Assembly (NCBI GenBank): GCA_964638715.1
Contig: CAZWZF010000019.1
Span: forward strand, 19,128 to 83,127
Source: JBAXQQ01 sp037131695
GTDB taxonomy: Bacteria > Armatimonadota > Hebobacteria > CAIYQO01
Length of the DNA: 64,000 bases
Reading direction: 5' to 3'
Position numbers and translations under genes: made by a program. Of this stretch, positions 8,050-17,274 are shown one piece after another. Below the pieces are notes generated by a model, which saw only the letters and a program-made list of their open reading frames with translations, did not search any database and had not been told where the DNA came from. Within the stretch, counting starts at the first letter, position 1; every line of letters begins with the position of its first letter.

Positions 8050-11000
8050 CTATTCTACCGTAGCATTTCCCCATTGCGCGGGTTCCAGCCGCGCTTCATT
8101 TGGCACATCCTGGGTAACGCCGGATGAGAAGCTGTGATTGCTCCAGTATACCCGGGTGGCGGTGGTGTTGCCGGTTTCGTTGCCGAAAATGTAACCGACA
8201 TCCATGCGCTGGGTGGTGCCGGGCTTGGGGGTGAGTCCAAGTTTGTTCAATGGCAGATAAACCACAGCATTAAAACCGCCATCGACTTTTTCATATTCCA
8301 TTTTAACGGTATCAAGAATTTCAATCTGGTCGATACTCTCTTTACCGGTAGGAGAGGTGAATACAGTCGGTGTGCCAGTGAATCCTGCGACTTTGGTACG
8401 ATATATTACTGCGAACGGTTTGTCGCCATGCCGGCTTACCAGTATGCGGATATCACCCGGTGCCGGTGTTGTGCGTTTTGTGTCGGCGTTCGGGTCGGTG
8501 GCTATTTGAATATCCATCATATTTCCGCCTTTGAAAGGCATATTAGCTTCCGGGGTAGAGTTAACTAATTGTGAAAGCGACTTTACTTCATAACGCACCT
8601 GCAAATCAGTCGCACTGTAAGCGGTTTTTACTGTAAAGCCGCGTTTCTCATCAACATTCAGGGTTACTCCGCGAATATCCAGCCAATCCGGTTTGTTATC
8701 AGTGCGTGCAAGTATCAGCGATTGTGATTTTGCTTTTTGTGATGACCAATCTGCCAATGCTTTTGCTGCGGCTTTGCTTTCTTCATCGGTAATAGTGAGT
8801 TTGCCGTCAAATCGTATCAGGCTGTTCAGTCCAGTAACTTCCAATATGCGTCCGTCCTGGTCGCCGCCCATGATGAACCAGCGGCCATCTTTAATTTTCA
8901 CTAATTGCCCGGTGAACCATTCGCATTGTATCTGGTCTGCTCCTGTTTCGCCGGAGCGGCCATCTTTCATAACAGTACCGATGGGCACACCATCAGTCGT
9001 AAGTAATTGTGCTTGCCCGAAATAGCATGAGTAGCCGGTAATTCCGTCAGTAATCCCCATGTTTTTGGTGCATCCATAGAGGACGCCTGCTTTAGGTATT
9101 GGGAACTCATACATATCGTGCCAACGGCAGCCAACGCGGTAACGCCATTGAATTTTGCCGTCTTTGCTCCAGTATGAAATCGGCCAAATTTCAGTTTTGT
9201 CGAGAAGTTTAATATCTGTACCTGCGTAAAATAATACTGAACCATCTGCAGGATTTACAGTGAAATCAGACGTGTAGTTTCCGCCGTGAATTTCACCATA
9301 GTTATATTGAACAAATGTTGCATCATCATATATGGGAACGCCGTCTTCCCGGATGGTTTTTGGCGATAACCGCTGCCAGTAAAGAACTGTATACATGCTG
9401 GTGGCGTAAAAATTCAGATCGGCATCTATAGTGCTGTGGGCACCTTGTGCTTTCATCTTTGTTTCCCGGGTTTCATCTTTCTGAATTACACCGTCGCCAT
9501 TGATGTCTTCCCAGAATAGCCAGGGGATTTTAGCGAGTTCCTGCCAATCCTTTGCACCTTGACGCCATGATAAAGTTGACCATGGGTTGATAATACCGGC
9601 GCAAGCCTCGAAATGGTCGCCGCGGCGCACCCACAGGAATTCTCCGCGTATAGGGTTGCCGCCATAACTGCCGCCGGAATGCATATATTGTTTACCGTTT
9701 TTAGCGGTAAAGACGATATTGTTTACCATGTGCGGCCAGAAATACGGGGTATCCGGTTTTGCTTCAAACATGAGAGACGCTGGTTTTGAAGTTTTCTTGT
9801 CAAGGTCAATTTCCCATTCTACATTCTGGCAATATACCCGGGTCGGGTCATTCGGATCCATAGTTATTGGAGTGGATACATAAGCCGGACCGAATTTATC
9901 ATCTAACAATTTCCCGGTGGCAGGATCCCAAATACTGATTCGTTTGGGTGAAAAATCATGTTCGGTAACCCATAACTTGCCTTTGCTGTCTATTGCCATG
10001 CCGCGCGGGTTCAGGAAGGTATCCGGGTCCCATTTGCCGGCGCGGGCAGGACTGACATTGCCGGTTGTTTGCGGCGGGTTATCCATCGCGCGTCCGCCGG
10101 TTTTTCCGATAGAGCGCAGGTATTTCCCATCTTTATCATAGACACTGATATTTTGAAGTTTTCCGGTATTGCTTGCGTATACCATGCCGTCAGTTCCAAC
10201 AGCAACGGCTTGCGGATTATCCAGATGGTCAGCAGCAAAAGGAACAACCGCAGGATTGTCATTCAGGCTGGTAATTTTCACCAATTTACCATCAGAAACA
10301 GCTATTAAATCTGCGCCTGCCGCGGTGAGCCAGGTTATTTTAGGTGCGGTGAATTTTGATAAAATCTTGCCTTGCTTTGCATCGTATACGAATATGGTGT
10401 CTGATGCGCAGTCAGCCACATACAATTTTCCTTTTATCCATGCCATGCCGGTGCAGAATGTCGCCGGAGTCGCGGTAGGATTTGTCGGTGCTTTCTCTCC
10501 GCGTTTTAACGGTGAAACTTCTTCGCCGTTATGTTCTGCCCATAGGTCTCCACGCAGGAAGTTTGTCTGTTTGCCGTCAGTGACGCCGTACGCTCGTATC
10601 TGTTTGTCAAGATTAAGATATGCATATACCAGTTCACCGTCAGTAGCGATATATGAACCGCCGACACGGTATCCCCACTGTTTTTCGCCTTTTGCATTAA
10701 TTCCTATAAGTCCGGTGCCAGCTTCGGAACCATCCCAAATTAGCAGGCCGCGTTCTCCTGCAAAACATACATCAGACGGACAACCCCAGTCGCCGCCCCA
10801 GGCACCTTTGCCATCAGGAGTATTGTAAGTAGGAGTGCCGGAATTGCTTACGCCTAACACCAGTTTGGTTTTTATTGGGTCATGGGTAACGCCTTTCCAG
10901 GTATAATCGCCGGGAGGCAGCACGCGTCCAACATCATCCAACCCATCCCAGGATTCGATTACTTTTCCCATCGGTCGCGATTCTGCAGCGACAATATTGC

Positions 11001-11952
11001 GAACGCGGTCGCCTTTATCATTAATTAAGGTAATTGAGGTAATATTTTCTTTGGGAAGGTTAAAATTAAATTTCATGGGCAATTGCCTGACCGGGGGCAA
11101 ACCTTGTTGGGTTAACTCTTTTGGCAAGTTTCCTTTTTCTGCAAAAATAACTTTACCCCATGAACCGGTGGATTGGTAGGTAAATCCGGCCTTTGACATC
11201 AAGTCAACAGCCCATCCGCCACCGTAGGAATGTGCCCCGGTGGCGTCACTCCATTGAATCTGAATCGCTGCTGCGCTTAAATCACCGCCTTTGAATGGGC
11301 CTGGCGCACCCAGCGTAGTCCAGGGAATGCGGTATTCAAATGTAAAACCCTTTCCATCTTTCCACTTTTTATAAACAGCTTTAAATTTGTTATTCGGCAC
11401 TATTCCTTTATGATAATCGTGGGCGTCATGGTAATTCATGCCATATTTTAAATGCAGCACCGGTTTATTTTTTGGGGTGTAATTCCACAATGTCATGTGT
11501 ACCAGCATTTCACTCGGGTTGCGGTCGTATCCGCCAATTTTCAGCGGGTATCCCAGGCTGGGGTCAAGATTCAGACGCAACTGAAAAGCATCGCCATCCC
11601 AACCGAAATCAGGGTTTACCGCCGGGTCAGCCAGGTTCAGCATTGGCGTGGGGTCTTTTATGCGACTGGAGATATATAATGCGTCTTTATCGTACATAAA
11701 TGCGGTGCGGGCACTCTGGTATTCCATCGATGATTCTACAACATAGGTCAATATTTCTCCGCTCAAATCCCAATCCTTCAAGTCGCCATCAATCTTTATT
11801 TTTCCGGGAGTAGGGACAACAAATACCCGTTGATTATGGTAAACGCCTTGTGCAAAAGCTGGTGTTAACAAAAATACAATCATTATCAACATGATGAAAG
11901 TAATTAATTGATTCCTGGTAAACAGAGATTTTGTAAATTGTGATAAACGCAT
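8050..11952 (-). CDS. Giant secreted protein: CBM9-like, FlgD Ig, propeller, CBM9-like
   Basis: This 1300-residue protein starts with a signal peptide ending near TPAFAQG. Residues about 45-275 look like a CBM9-type sugar-binding module (KIDGDLKDWDLSG, DALYISSRIKDPTP), about 300-360 like a FlgD-type Ig fold (ESWDGLDDVGRVLPPGDYTWKG), about 370-1060 like an NHL/YncE-type propeller (GMAIDSKGKLWVTEHD), and 1090-1300 like a second CBM9-type module. Inside the propeller DINGDGVIQKDE matches an EF-hand or dockerin calcium loop. It is a clear paralogue of the genes at 20474 and 37170 and of the core of 33261. It probably binds glycans at the cell surface; no catalytic motif is recognised. The gene is monocistronic with its own operator-bearing promoter. 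AAAGGAGT precedes the ATG. Confidence 0.75.
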   Translation of the reverse strand: MRLSQFTKSLFTRNQLITFIMLIMIVFLLTPAFAQGVYHNQRVFVVPTPGKIKIDGDLKDWDLSGEILTYVVESSMEYQSARTAFMYDKDALYISSRIKDPTPMLNLADPAVNPDFGWDGDAFQLRLNLDPSLGYPLKIGGYDRNPSEMLVHMTLWNYTPKNKPVLHLKYGMNYHDAHDYHKGIVPNNKFKAVYKKWKDGKGFTFEYRIPWTTLGAPGPFKGGDLSAAAIQIQWSDATGAHSYGGGWAVDLMSKAGFTYQSTGSWGKVIFAEKGNLPKELTQQGLPPVRQLPMKFNFNLPKENITSITLINDKGDRVRNIVAAESRPMGKVIESWDGLDDVGRVLPPGDYTWKGVTHDPIKTKLVLGVSNSGTPTYNTPDGKGAWGGDWGCPSDVCFAGERGLLIWDGSEAGTGLIGINAKGEKQWGYRVGGSYIATDGELVYAYLNLDKQIRAYGVTDGKQTNFLRGDLWAEHNGEEVSPLKRGEKAPTNPTATPATFCTGMAWIKGKLYVADCASDTIFVYDAKQGKILSKFTAPKITWLTAAGADLIAVSDGKLVKITSLNDNPAVVPFAADHLDNPQAVAVGTDGMVYASNTGKLQNISVYDKDGKYLRSIGKTGGRAMDNPPQTTGNVSPARAGKWDPDTFLNPRGMAIDSKGKLWVTEHDFSPKRISIWDPATGKLLDDKFGPAYVSTPITMDPNDPTRVYCQNVEWEIDLDKKTSKPASLMFEAKPDTPYFWPHMVNNIVFTAKNGKQYMHSGGSYGGNPIRGEFLWVRRGDHFEACAGIINPWSTLSWRQGAKDWQELAKIPWLFWEDINGDGVIQKDETRETKMKAQGAHSTIDADLNFYATSMYTVLYWQRLSPKTIREDGVPIYDDATFVQYNYGEIHGGNYTSDFTVNPADGSVLFYAGTDIKLLDKTEIWPISYWSKDGKIQWRYRVGCRWHDMYEFPIPKAGVLYGCTKNMGITDGITGYSCYFGQAQLLTTDGVPIGTVMKDGRSGETGADQIQCEWFTGQLVKIKDGRWFIMGGDQDGRILEVTGLNSLIRFDGKLTITDEESKAAAKALADWSSQKAKSQSLILARTDNKPDWLDIRGVTLNVDEKRGFTVKTAYSATDLQVRYEVKSLSQLVNSTPEANMPFKGGNMMDIQIATDPNADTKRTTPAPGDIRILVSRHGDKPFAVIYRTKVAGFTGTPTVFTSPTGKESIDQIEILDTVKMEYEKVDGGFNAVVYLPLNKLGLTPKPGTTQRMDVGYIFGNETGNTTATRVYWSNHSFSSGVTQDVPNEARLEPAQWGNATVE

Positions 11953-11971
11953 TTTGGGACTCCTTTAGATA

Positions 11972-12000
11972 AGTGTATACCGGATTACAAAATTAGACAA
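11972..12000 (-). promoter_or_regulatory. Promoter overlapped by LacI-like operator (motif 1)
   Basis: Minus strand: TTGTCT (11995-12000), 17-bp spacer, TACACT (11972-11977). The palindrome TGTAATCCGGTATACA (11974-11989) covers spacer and -10, so a bound protein would exclude RNA polymerase. Its centre CCGG and TGTA..TACA ends are typical of LacI-family operators. The same motif occurs at 15578 and 43391. Confidence 0.65.
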
Positions 12001-12026
12001 TATATTTAAAATAAAGTTTTGTATGA

Positions 12027-12138
12027 CTTTTTGTCAGGATTAACATGATTAACAGGATTTTGCTTCGCAAATATTTATCATGTCATGAGTTATCGCAATC
12101 ACCAATTTAATTTTTAATTTTTAACTTTTAATTTTTAA
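12027..12138. repeat. Intergenic repeat words between URO-D gene and giant gene
   Basis: This stretch has no gene. It holds GTCAGGATTAACATGATTAACAGG-type words (related to 17179-17240 and to TTGACATGATTAACATGATT at about 18326) and low-complexity TTTTTAATTTTTAACTTTTAA before the end of the URO-D gene. I see no clean terminator. Confidence 0.4.
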
Positions 12139-13152
12139 TTATATCGCTATGGCTTCTTCTGCCATTGCCGCAATATTTTCTGGCGGTACATTAGGCAAGA
12201 TGGCCTCGTGGCTTGGGCTGATTATTAATCCTGGACCCAGCAAACGTTTCAGTCGACGGACATCTTCTCGGATTTCATCTGGTGTACCATGAACCAGCAA
12301 ATGCTGGGTATCTACACCACCAAGGAAAGTGATTCTGCCTTTGTAGTTTTTAGCAAGGTCTTCCGCGCTCATATTGGCAGCCAGTGCCTGCAGTGGGTGC
12401 AGGCAATCCACGCCGGATTCTATTAGCCTGTCGATTACCTTTGATATTGCCCCGCAGGAATGCAGGATAACCTGGTAACCGAATGAATGTCCCTGGGTGG
12501 TGAAACGATGGAACCATGGCATAATGAACTCATCGAATTGGTCAGGTCCGCAAATCAGGTCGAGTTGAGTGCCGAAGTCATTGCCAAAGAAATAAGCATC
12601 TACCAGATTGCCGGCAGCCTTGAAAAACTTATCATTTGCCTGGTAATAAAATTCGCAAACCTTATCTGTGGCAGCCTGGACAACTTCCGGGTTGGTATAC
12701 ATTTTAATGAAATATTCTTCCATTCCAAACAGGTCTGCCATGTTGTGATAAAAACATGTCCAAAATCCGCTCATTCTGTAAACATCACCGGCATTCCTTA
12801 AATCATGCAGGCATGAATCAAAGTTAAGGTATTCTGCCTTTGGCCATGGAAATGCGTTGATTTCATCGATAGTTTCGCAATGGGCAAGGGGAGGTGCAGA
12901 ATGTTTTGTTCTATCCAATCCTGAGTCAAACAGGGCAAGGCCTTTGGGGTCTTGATAGTTATCAGGATAAAACTGCGGGCAAATCCAGCGGCAGTCATCG
13001 CCTAATTTGACGCGCAATTCTTCTTCGGTTTTAGTGCCGAAATATTGATGTATGCCATCCCAGCTATCCGGGTGTGGATTCCCCATCCAAAACCCGCAGC
13101 GGTCGGCTGGTTCGCCGGCGATAATAGCCTTTATTCGTTCTCTTTTATTCAT
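12139..13152 (-). CDS. Uroporphyrinogen decarboxylase (URO-D) family protein
   Basis: This is a 337-residue URO-D/MtaA-type TIM barrel. It opens MNKRERIKAIIAGEPADRCG and carries the HSCGAISKVIDRLIESGVD stretch, GVDTQHLL and a C-terminal ILPNVPPENI, all common in the catabolic branch of the family. It lacks the RQAGR substrate-binding motif of haem-pathway HemE, so haem synthesis is unlikely. Catabolic members are methyltransferase-like and are very often found with sugar oxidoreductases, as here with Gfo/Idh/MocA and GH130 upstream on the same strand. Substrate is unknown. AAGGGAAATTGAT before the ATG at 13152 is a good ribosome site. Confidence 0.82.
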   Translation of the reverse strand: MNKRERIKAIIAGEPADRCGFWMGNPHPDSWDGIHQYFGTKTEEELRVKLGDDCRWICPQFYPDNYQDPKGLALFDSGLDRTKHSAPPLAHCETIDEINAFPWPKAEYLNFDSCLHDLRNAGDVYRMSGFWTCFYHNMADLFGMEEYFIKMYTNPEVVQAATDKVCEFYYQANDKFFKAAGNLVDAYFFGNDFGTQLDLICGPDQFDEFIMPWFHRFTTQGHSFGYQVILHSCGAISKVIDRLIESGVDCLHPLQALAANMSAEDLAKNYKGRITFLGGVDTQHLLVHGTPDEIREDVRRLKRLLGPGLIISPSHEAILPNVPPENIAAMAEEAIAI

Positions 13153-13220
13153 ATCAATTTCCCTTATATATATTTTTTATTTAACCACAAAGAACGCAAA
13201 GATCACAAAGAAAATAAGTA

Positions 13221-13262
13221 AACTCCCCTCCTTGACAAGGAGGGGGCAGGGGGTGGTTTGGT
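13221..13262. repeat. Dispersed GC-rich palindromic repeat, copy C
   Basis: The unit contains CCCCTCCTTGACAAGGAGGG followed by a GGGGTGGTTT-type tail, very close to the copy at 7949-7988. It sits in the gap before the GH130 gene, next to AACCACAAAGAACGCAAAG (about 13183-13201), another dispersed word. It can form a 10-bp stem. Confidence 0.65.
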
Positions 13263-13316
13263 TTAGATTATAATTCCCATCATAACCATTCAATCCTTTC
13301 TTTGTGATTATATTAA

Positions 13317-14357
13317 TTATTTCAGGCTTGCCAGAATATCATCTATCTTTACAATAGCACCGCAAACTTTATCATCTGCCGCGCCGTAATACAATGTCAG
13401 GGTGCCATCGCCATTGTCAACCAGTCCATTGTGGAATACTACATTAGACATCATTCCCGACATTTCGCAAGCCGTTTCCGCGAACAGGAATGGCTGCTGG
13501 CTACGGGCGATTACCTTCCATGGTTCATTAAGGTCAAGCAGTACCGCACCGGTGCAATAGCGAGTGTTTTCATCAGAAGCATGGTATAACTCCAGCCAAC
13601 CTTTAGCAGTGCGGATAGGTGCGGCACCACATCCGACGCGCTCGCTGTCCCACATACCAGGACGCGGACCGATTACATGCTGATGATGTCCCCAATCCAG
13701 CAGGTTGTCTGACGACGCAAGCCACATCGACGGGGAACCTAATTGTTTCATTGATGGACGATGGAATGCGTAGTAGCGTCCGTTAATTTTCTCCGGGAAT
13801 ATTGCGATATCTTTATTATCTGGCGCAAATATTATCCCCAGGCGTTCAAAAGTTACAAAATCTTTTGTACGTGCCAGTGCAGTCAATACACCTAATAACG
13901 AAATTGCACTGTAATTAATATAGTACCACCCATCAATCAGGGTGATGCGCGGATCTTCTATGCCGTAAGTTTCGTACCTATTATCCGGCGACATTGCGGG
14001 TTGTTCTGCAATAGTGAAGTTTTTCCCATCGGTACTTTCAGCCAGTCGCAGATGGCTGATGCTGGTAAGGTATAATAAACCTTTGTAACTGAATACCCGC
14101 GGGTCGTCCATACTTAAATCGGGGTCATCCAGTTTTATATACATCGGCTCTATATTTTTGGTATCCGGGTTCATGGTTGCTGTGGCGACATAGCCATCTT
14201 TTGGTATCGGACGTTCGGCAACACGGATAAGCAGCAGCGTTTTACCATTGTAACTGGTAGCGCCGGCGTTAAACGCGCACATTATTTCAAAGTCGGGCCG
14301 TGACGGCTTAACCATCTCAGCCGTGACGATAGGGTTGTTATCAAAACGAGTAATCAT
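13317..14357 (-). CDS. Glycoside hydrolase family 130 phosphorylase
   Basis: GH130 enzymes phosphorolyse beta-mannosides (for example beta-1,4-mannosyl-glucose or mannooligosaccharides), releasing mannose 1-phosphate in the cytoplasm. Family marks are NAGATSYNGKTLLLIRVAE, the repeated blade motif DPRVFSYKGLLYLT, YGIEDPRITLIDGWYYINYSA with the catalytic-region Asp, and IAIFPEKINGRYYAFHRP. Length (346 aa) is normal, and there is no signal peptide. The in-frame TTG at 14372 adds MEIYI, but ATG at 14357 with GGAG nine bases upstream is preferred. It has its own promoter, so it forms a unit with the URO-D gene downstream. It indicates that a mannose-containing glycan is among the substrates of this locus. 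Confidence 0.88.
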   Translation of the reverse strand: MITRFDNNPIVTAEMVKPSRPDFEIMCAFNAGATSYNGKTLLLIRVAERPIPKDGYVATATMNPDTKNIEPMYIKLDDPDLSMDDPRVFSYKGLLYLTSISHLRLAESTDGKNFTIAEQPAMSPDNRYETYGIEDPRITLIDGWYYINYSAISLLGVLTALARTKDFVTFERLGIIFAPDNKDIAIFPEKINGRYYAFHRPSMKQLGSPSMWLASSDNLLDWGHHQHVIGPRPGMWDSERVGCGAAPIRTAKGWLELYHASDENTRYCTGAVLLDLNEPWKVIARSQQPFLFAETACEMSGMMSNVVFHNGLVDNGDGTLTLYYGAADDKVCGAIVKIDDILASLK

Positions 14358-14380
14358 AATGTAAATCTCCAATTTTTATC

Positions 14381-14409
14381 AATATACCAAATTAATTTAC
14401 AATTTTCAA
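14381..14409 (-). promoter_or_regulatory. Promoter of the GH130 gene
   Basis: Minus strand TTGAAA (14404-14409), 17-bp spacer ending TGG, and TATATT (14381-14386). This is a near-consensus extended -10 promoter 23 bp before the ATG. Unlike its neighbours it carries no LacI-like palindrome. Confidence 0.6.
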
Positions 14410-14440
14410 ATATTTGTAATTAATTTGATCATATAAAATC

Positions 14441-14512
14441 ATTGCGCAGAAAAGAAAATCTCTCTGCGCAACTCTGCGAATAACTCTGTGAAACTCTGCG
14501 GTTAAATAAATC
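14441..14512. repeat. Intergenic repeat words CTCTGCG / AACTCTG
   Basis: Between the Gfo/Idh/MocA stop and the GH130 promoter lies a non-coding stretch of short related words (TCTCTGCGCAACTCTGCG, AACTCTGTGAAACTCTGCGG). It belongs to the same class of dispersed, human-text-like intergenic repeats seen elsewhere in the window. Confidence 0.45.
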
Positions 14513-14514
14513 AA

Positions 14515-15534
14515 TTATATAGCAGTGACCTTAACTGTTTTACCAGTCTTGGCTGCTTCTTCCGCTGCGAAAACTACGGCTACTGCCCTTGCGCCATCGA
14601 TAAGCGAAGGATAGGGGGTGCCGCCATTTCGTACCGCGTCATAAAAACTGCGCAGGTTGCCGCAATTGTCGCTATCGCCTTCAATTGCAACCGGTACTTT
14701 TGGCTCTTTTTTACCATCGAGATGGGAAGTTTGCAGCCACATTTTAGTGCCTTCATCAAAATAAAGCTCTTCACGATACAGGTTTGCTTTTGTTCCCAGA
14801 ATATCAAATTTATGGCGATATGGTGTGACATGATAGGCGTTAAGGGTACCAATCAAGCCAGACGCAAAACGCAGGTTGCAAATCGCGGCGTCGGCGGTGC
14901 CGGTGGTATGCACGTCATAACGCATCATACAGCCAACCTCGGCAACAGGTCCAAAATAAAACATTAATTCATGCAGTGCGTGAACTCCGCATTGAAACAG
15001 CATGCCGCCGGGATTTTTATCCGGGTCGCCGCGCCAATCCCCGGGCTTTATATGTAGCCCGCCGTTATGGGCAGTGGTTTTTTCAATAGCAGCAATTGTA
15101 CCAAACTCGCCAGCGTCAATCATTTTTTTAATCGTTGCTGATACCGCGTCGTGAGAATGGTCATTGTGTCCAAGTCCAACTACCAGACCGGTTTTCTTTT
15201 GCATATCAAGCAGCGCATTTACTTCATCCATGCTGGAGCATAACGGCTTTTCAACAAAAACATGCAATCCGCGTTCCATGGCAGCCAATGCCTGTTCCGC
15301 GTGATATTTGCCGCCGGTGGAAATTATTAATGCTTCTACGTTCGGGGTGGCGAGTAAATCATCAAAACTTTCTGCTATTCGTGCGCCGTCATCACGTTTG
15401 CAATTCTCCAGTGCATCTTTGTTGAAATCATACGCGGCAACTATCTCAAACAAACCGGTTTCCCGCATTCGCTCGCGCCGGTATCCGCCAAAACCGCCGA
15501 CACCAACCATTATAACCCGCATTTTATTATTCAT
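14515..15534 (-). CDS. Gfo/Idh/MocA family oxidoreductase
   Basis: This is a 339-residue NAD(P)-dependent sugar or cyclitol dehydrogenase. The N-terminal Rossmann loop GVGGFGGYRRERM, the EKPLC motif with the catalytic-type Lys, and the C-terminal half GLGHNDHS ... GGMLFQCGVHALHELMFYFG fit the family. It has no signal peptide and should act in the cytoplasm on a sugar freed by the secreted enzymes. GGGAG lies five bases before the ATG at 15534. Its promoter overlaps a LacI-like operator shared with the giant surface gene at 11952 and the 26-kb operon, which links it to the same inducing sugar. The exact substrate is not readable. Confidence 0.88.
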   Translation of the reverse strand: MNNKMRVIMVGVGGFGGYRRERMRETGLFEIVAAYDFNKDALENCKRDDGARIAESFDDLLATPNVEALIISTGGKYHAEQALAAMERGLHVFVEKPLCSSMDEVNALLDMQKKTGLVVGLGHNDHSHDAVSATIKKMIDAGEFGTIAAIEKTTAHNGGLHIKPGDWRGDPDKNPGGMLFQCGVHALHELMFYFGPVAEVGCMMRYDVHTTGTADAAICNLRFASGLIGTLNAYHVTPYRHKFDILGTKANLYREELYFDEGTKMWLQTSHLDGKKEPKVPVAIEGDSDNCGNLRSFYDAVRNGGTPYPSLIDGARAVAVVFAAEEAAKTGKTVKVTAI

Positions 15535-15575
15535 GATTTCTCCCTTTAGAGATGATTTTCATTAATTATGGCAAA

Positions 15576-15605
15576 ATTGTACACCGGATTACAGGAGTTT
15601 GGCAA
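15576..15605 (-). promoter_or_regulatory. Promoter overlapped by LacI-like operator (motif 1)
   Basis: Minus strand TTGCCA (15600-15605), 18-bp spacer, TACAAT (15576-15581). The operator variant TGTAATCCGGTGTACA (15578-15593) lies over the -10 and spacer. It differs from the copies at 11974 and 43391 by one base. Confidence 0.62.
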
Positions 15606-15662
15606 TAAGAATTGACAAACAAACAAATAATGAGGAAAATATTAATACTTTAGGAGATGAAA

Positions 15663-16517
15663 ATGTCTACTTTACACATTACCAGCGGCGATTGTGCTGG
15701 TGGAACTATCTCGAAAACCGGCATTGATGGAGATATTTTCGTATGGCACGACATTATGTATGCCGGTCCCCGCAATCCCGGATGGCCCAATGCTGAAACT
15801 CTGCTTGCCCGCGCTTCTTTTCTCGAATCTGAAACTGGTGGTGGTTTGAAAAAAGATTTTCTGCTGGAATCACTGAAAAACCAGTATGATAAACTGAAAA
15901 ATGCCGCAAATTATGATCGCATTGTCCTCTGGTTTGACGCCTGTCTGTTTGACCAATCCATGCTGGCGCATATTCTTACCTGCCTGCAATTTCAAAGAAT
16001 TACCAATGTTGACCTGCTGTGTGTCGACGCGTTTCCGGGTATTGACCAATACGACGGGTTAGGGCAATTAACAGTAGAGCAACTGGTCTCGGTATACAAC
16101 CATCGGCGCCCGGTGACAACAGAGCAATTTACCTTTGCCACGGAAGTAGATGAAGCATTTGCTATGCAGGATAAAGCAGCATTTGTCAAATTATCGAACA
16201 GTACAAATTCACCACTGCAATGGATACCCGCGGCAATATCGCGCTACTTGCTGGAAATCCCCGAATCAGGTTTGGGACGATTGGAACAACTGGCATTAGA
16301 CGCCGTAAAATCCGGCTGTACAACCCCAATAGAGATATTCAAACATGCCTCGAAAAATGACACCCACCCGCAATTCTGGGGTGACACCACCCTGTGGGGA
16401 AAAGTTAACAGTCTTGCAGACCGCCAATTGGTATATATTGAAGGCCCAACAGCGAAGCTGCCACAATGGGATTGTAAGGGAATGGAAGATTATCGGGTGT
16501 ATCAGTTATGCAGTTAG
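15663..16517 (+). CDS. DUF1835 domain protein
   Basis: The N-terminus STLHITSGDCAGG and the following VWHDIMYAGPRN match the DUF1835 family (usual opening HIxxGDxxA), and the 284-residue length with a helical C-terminal half fits the DUF1835-DUF3658 arrangement. The family has no established biochemical role. GGAG at 15653-15656 leaves six bases to the ATG at 15663, so this start is preferred over the ATG at 15657. The gene is on the plus strand within an otherwise minus-strand carbohydrate region and overlaps the NERD protein gene downstream, with which it forms a two-gene unit. Confidence 0.75.
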   Translation: MSTLHITSGDCAGGTISKTGIDGDIFVWHDIMYAGPRNPGWPNAETLLARASFLESETGGGLKKDFLLESLKNQYDKLKNAANYDRIVLWFDACLFDQSMLAHILTCLQFQRITNVDLLCVDAFPGIDQYDGLGQLTVEQLVSVYNHRRPVTTEQFTFATEVDEAFAMQDKAAFVKLSNSTNSPLQWIPAAISRYLLEIPESGLGRLEQLALDAVKSGCTTPIEIFKHASKNDTHPQFWGDTTLWGKVNSLADRQLVYIEGPTAKLPQWDCKGMEDYRVYQLCS

Positions 16518-17164
16518 TGCAGATTTTTTTTATGAATAAAATGACATGGGTATTGATAATATTTTTCATATTGTTGATTATGTTTATTGATTTAATAAAA
16601 TCATACTTTAAATCTAAAAAAGGTAAAGGGCAATTTGGAGAGTTCATTGTAAGTTTAGTATTAAATAAAATTGGCGAAACATATGAAGTTTGGAACAATA
16701 TCACTTTAATAATAGATGGCGAATCAACACAAATTGACCACATAGTTATATCAAATAAAGGAATTTTTATTATAGAAACTAAATATTTTCAAGGTCTGGT
16801 ATTAGGTCAGGTAAAAGATGCAAAATGGACACAAGTTGCAGGAAGAATTAAACGCCAGTTTCAGAATCCATTACGGCAAAATTTTCGACATACAAAATTC
16901 CTGGCAGAAAAACTTGGAGTTGAAGAAACTGTAATGATTCCCATGGTTTGCTTTACCGCCGAAGTGCAGTTTCCGAAAGGAAAACCAGAAAATGTTTATT
17001 TTCCTCGAGAAATGGCAAAAAAAATAAAGGAATATACTGAAATTAAACTCGACATGAACCAGATAAAATCGCTAAAAAGACAATTGCAAGCGATGGGTGC
17101 TACCACATCAGAAAAGAGCAAGGCTCATCTTGAGAATTTGAAGAACAGGCATAAAATACAGTAA
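16508..17164 (+). CDS. Membrane-anchored NERD-domain protein
   Basis: A single hydrophobic segment near the N-terminus (WVLIIFFILLIMFIDL) is followed by a nuclease-related domain: GQFGEFIVSLVL, the acidic IDHIVIS strand, and the FIIETKYFQG motif with Glu and Lys matching the PD-(D/E)xK-like active site. Residues 90-150 continue the NERD fold, and the C-terminus is basic and helical. NERD proteins are assumed to be nucleases or nucleic-acid processors. Starts at 16508, overlapping the DUF1835 stop by 10 bases, or at 16532; neither has a convincing ribosome site, and overlap favours translational coupling. Base composition is clearly more AT-rich than its neighbours, suggesting recent acquisition. 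Confidence 0.8.
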   Translation: MQLVQIFFMNKMTWVLIIFFILLIMFIDLIKSYFKSKKGKGQFGEFIVSLVLNKIGETYEVWNNITLIIDGESTQIDHIVISNKGIFIIETKYFQGLVLGQVKDAKWTQVAGRIKRQFQNPLRQNFRHTKFLAEKLGVEETVMIPMVCFTAEVQFPKGKPENVYFPREMAKKIKEYTEIKLDMNQIKSLKRQLQAMGATTSEKSKAHLENLKNRHKIQ

Positions 17165-17178
17165 TGAAAAGGAATTAT

Positions 17179-17240
17179 TTAACAGGATATTCAGGATAAC
17201 CACGATAATAATATCTTGTTCATCCTGAATATCCTGTTAA
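17179..17240. terminator. 19-bp inverted repeat, bidirectional terminator between convergent genes
   Basis: TTAACAGGATATTCAGGAT (17179-17197) is perfectly complementary to ATCCTGAATATCCTGTTAA (17222-17240), with a 24-nt loop. It lies between the convergent NERD and URO-D genes. The words recur in partial form at about 12034, so it also belongs to a dispersed repeat family. A T-rich run follows in each direction only weakly. Confidence 0.6.
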
Positions 17241-17274
17241 TTTAAACGAAGTTCCTTAAACTGAACACTGAACA

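Noticed and set aside
10169..10828. Plus-strand frame of 219 codons within the giant surface gene
   Set aside because: Antisense shadow of the 1300-codon gene; proline- and serine-rich with no domain.
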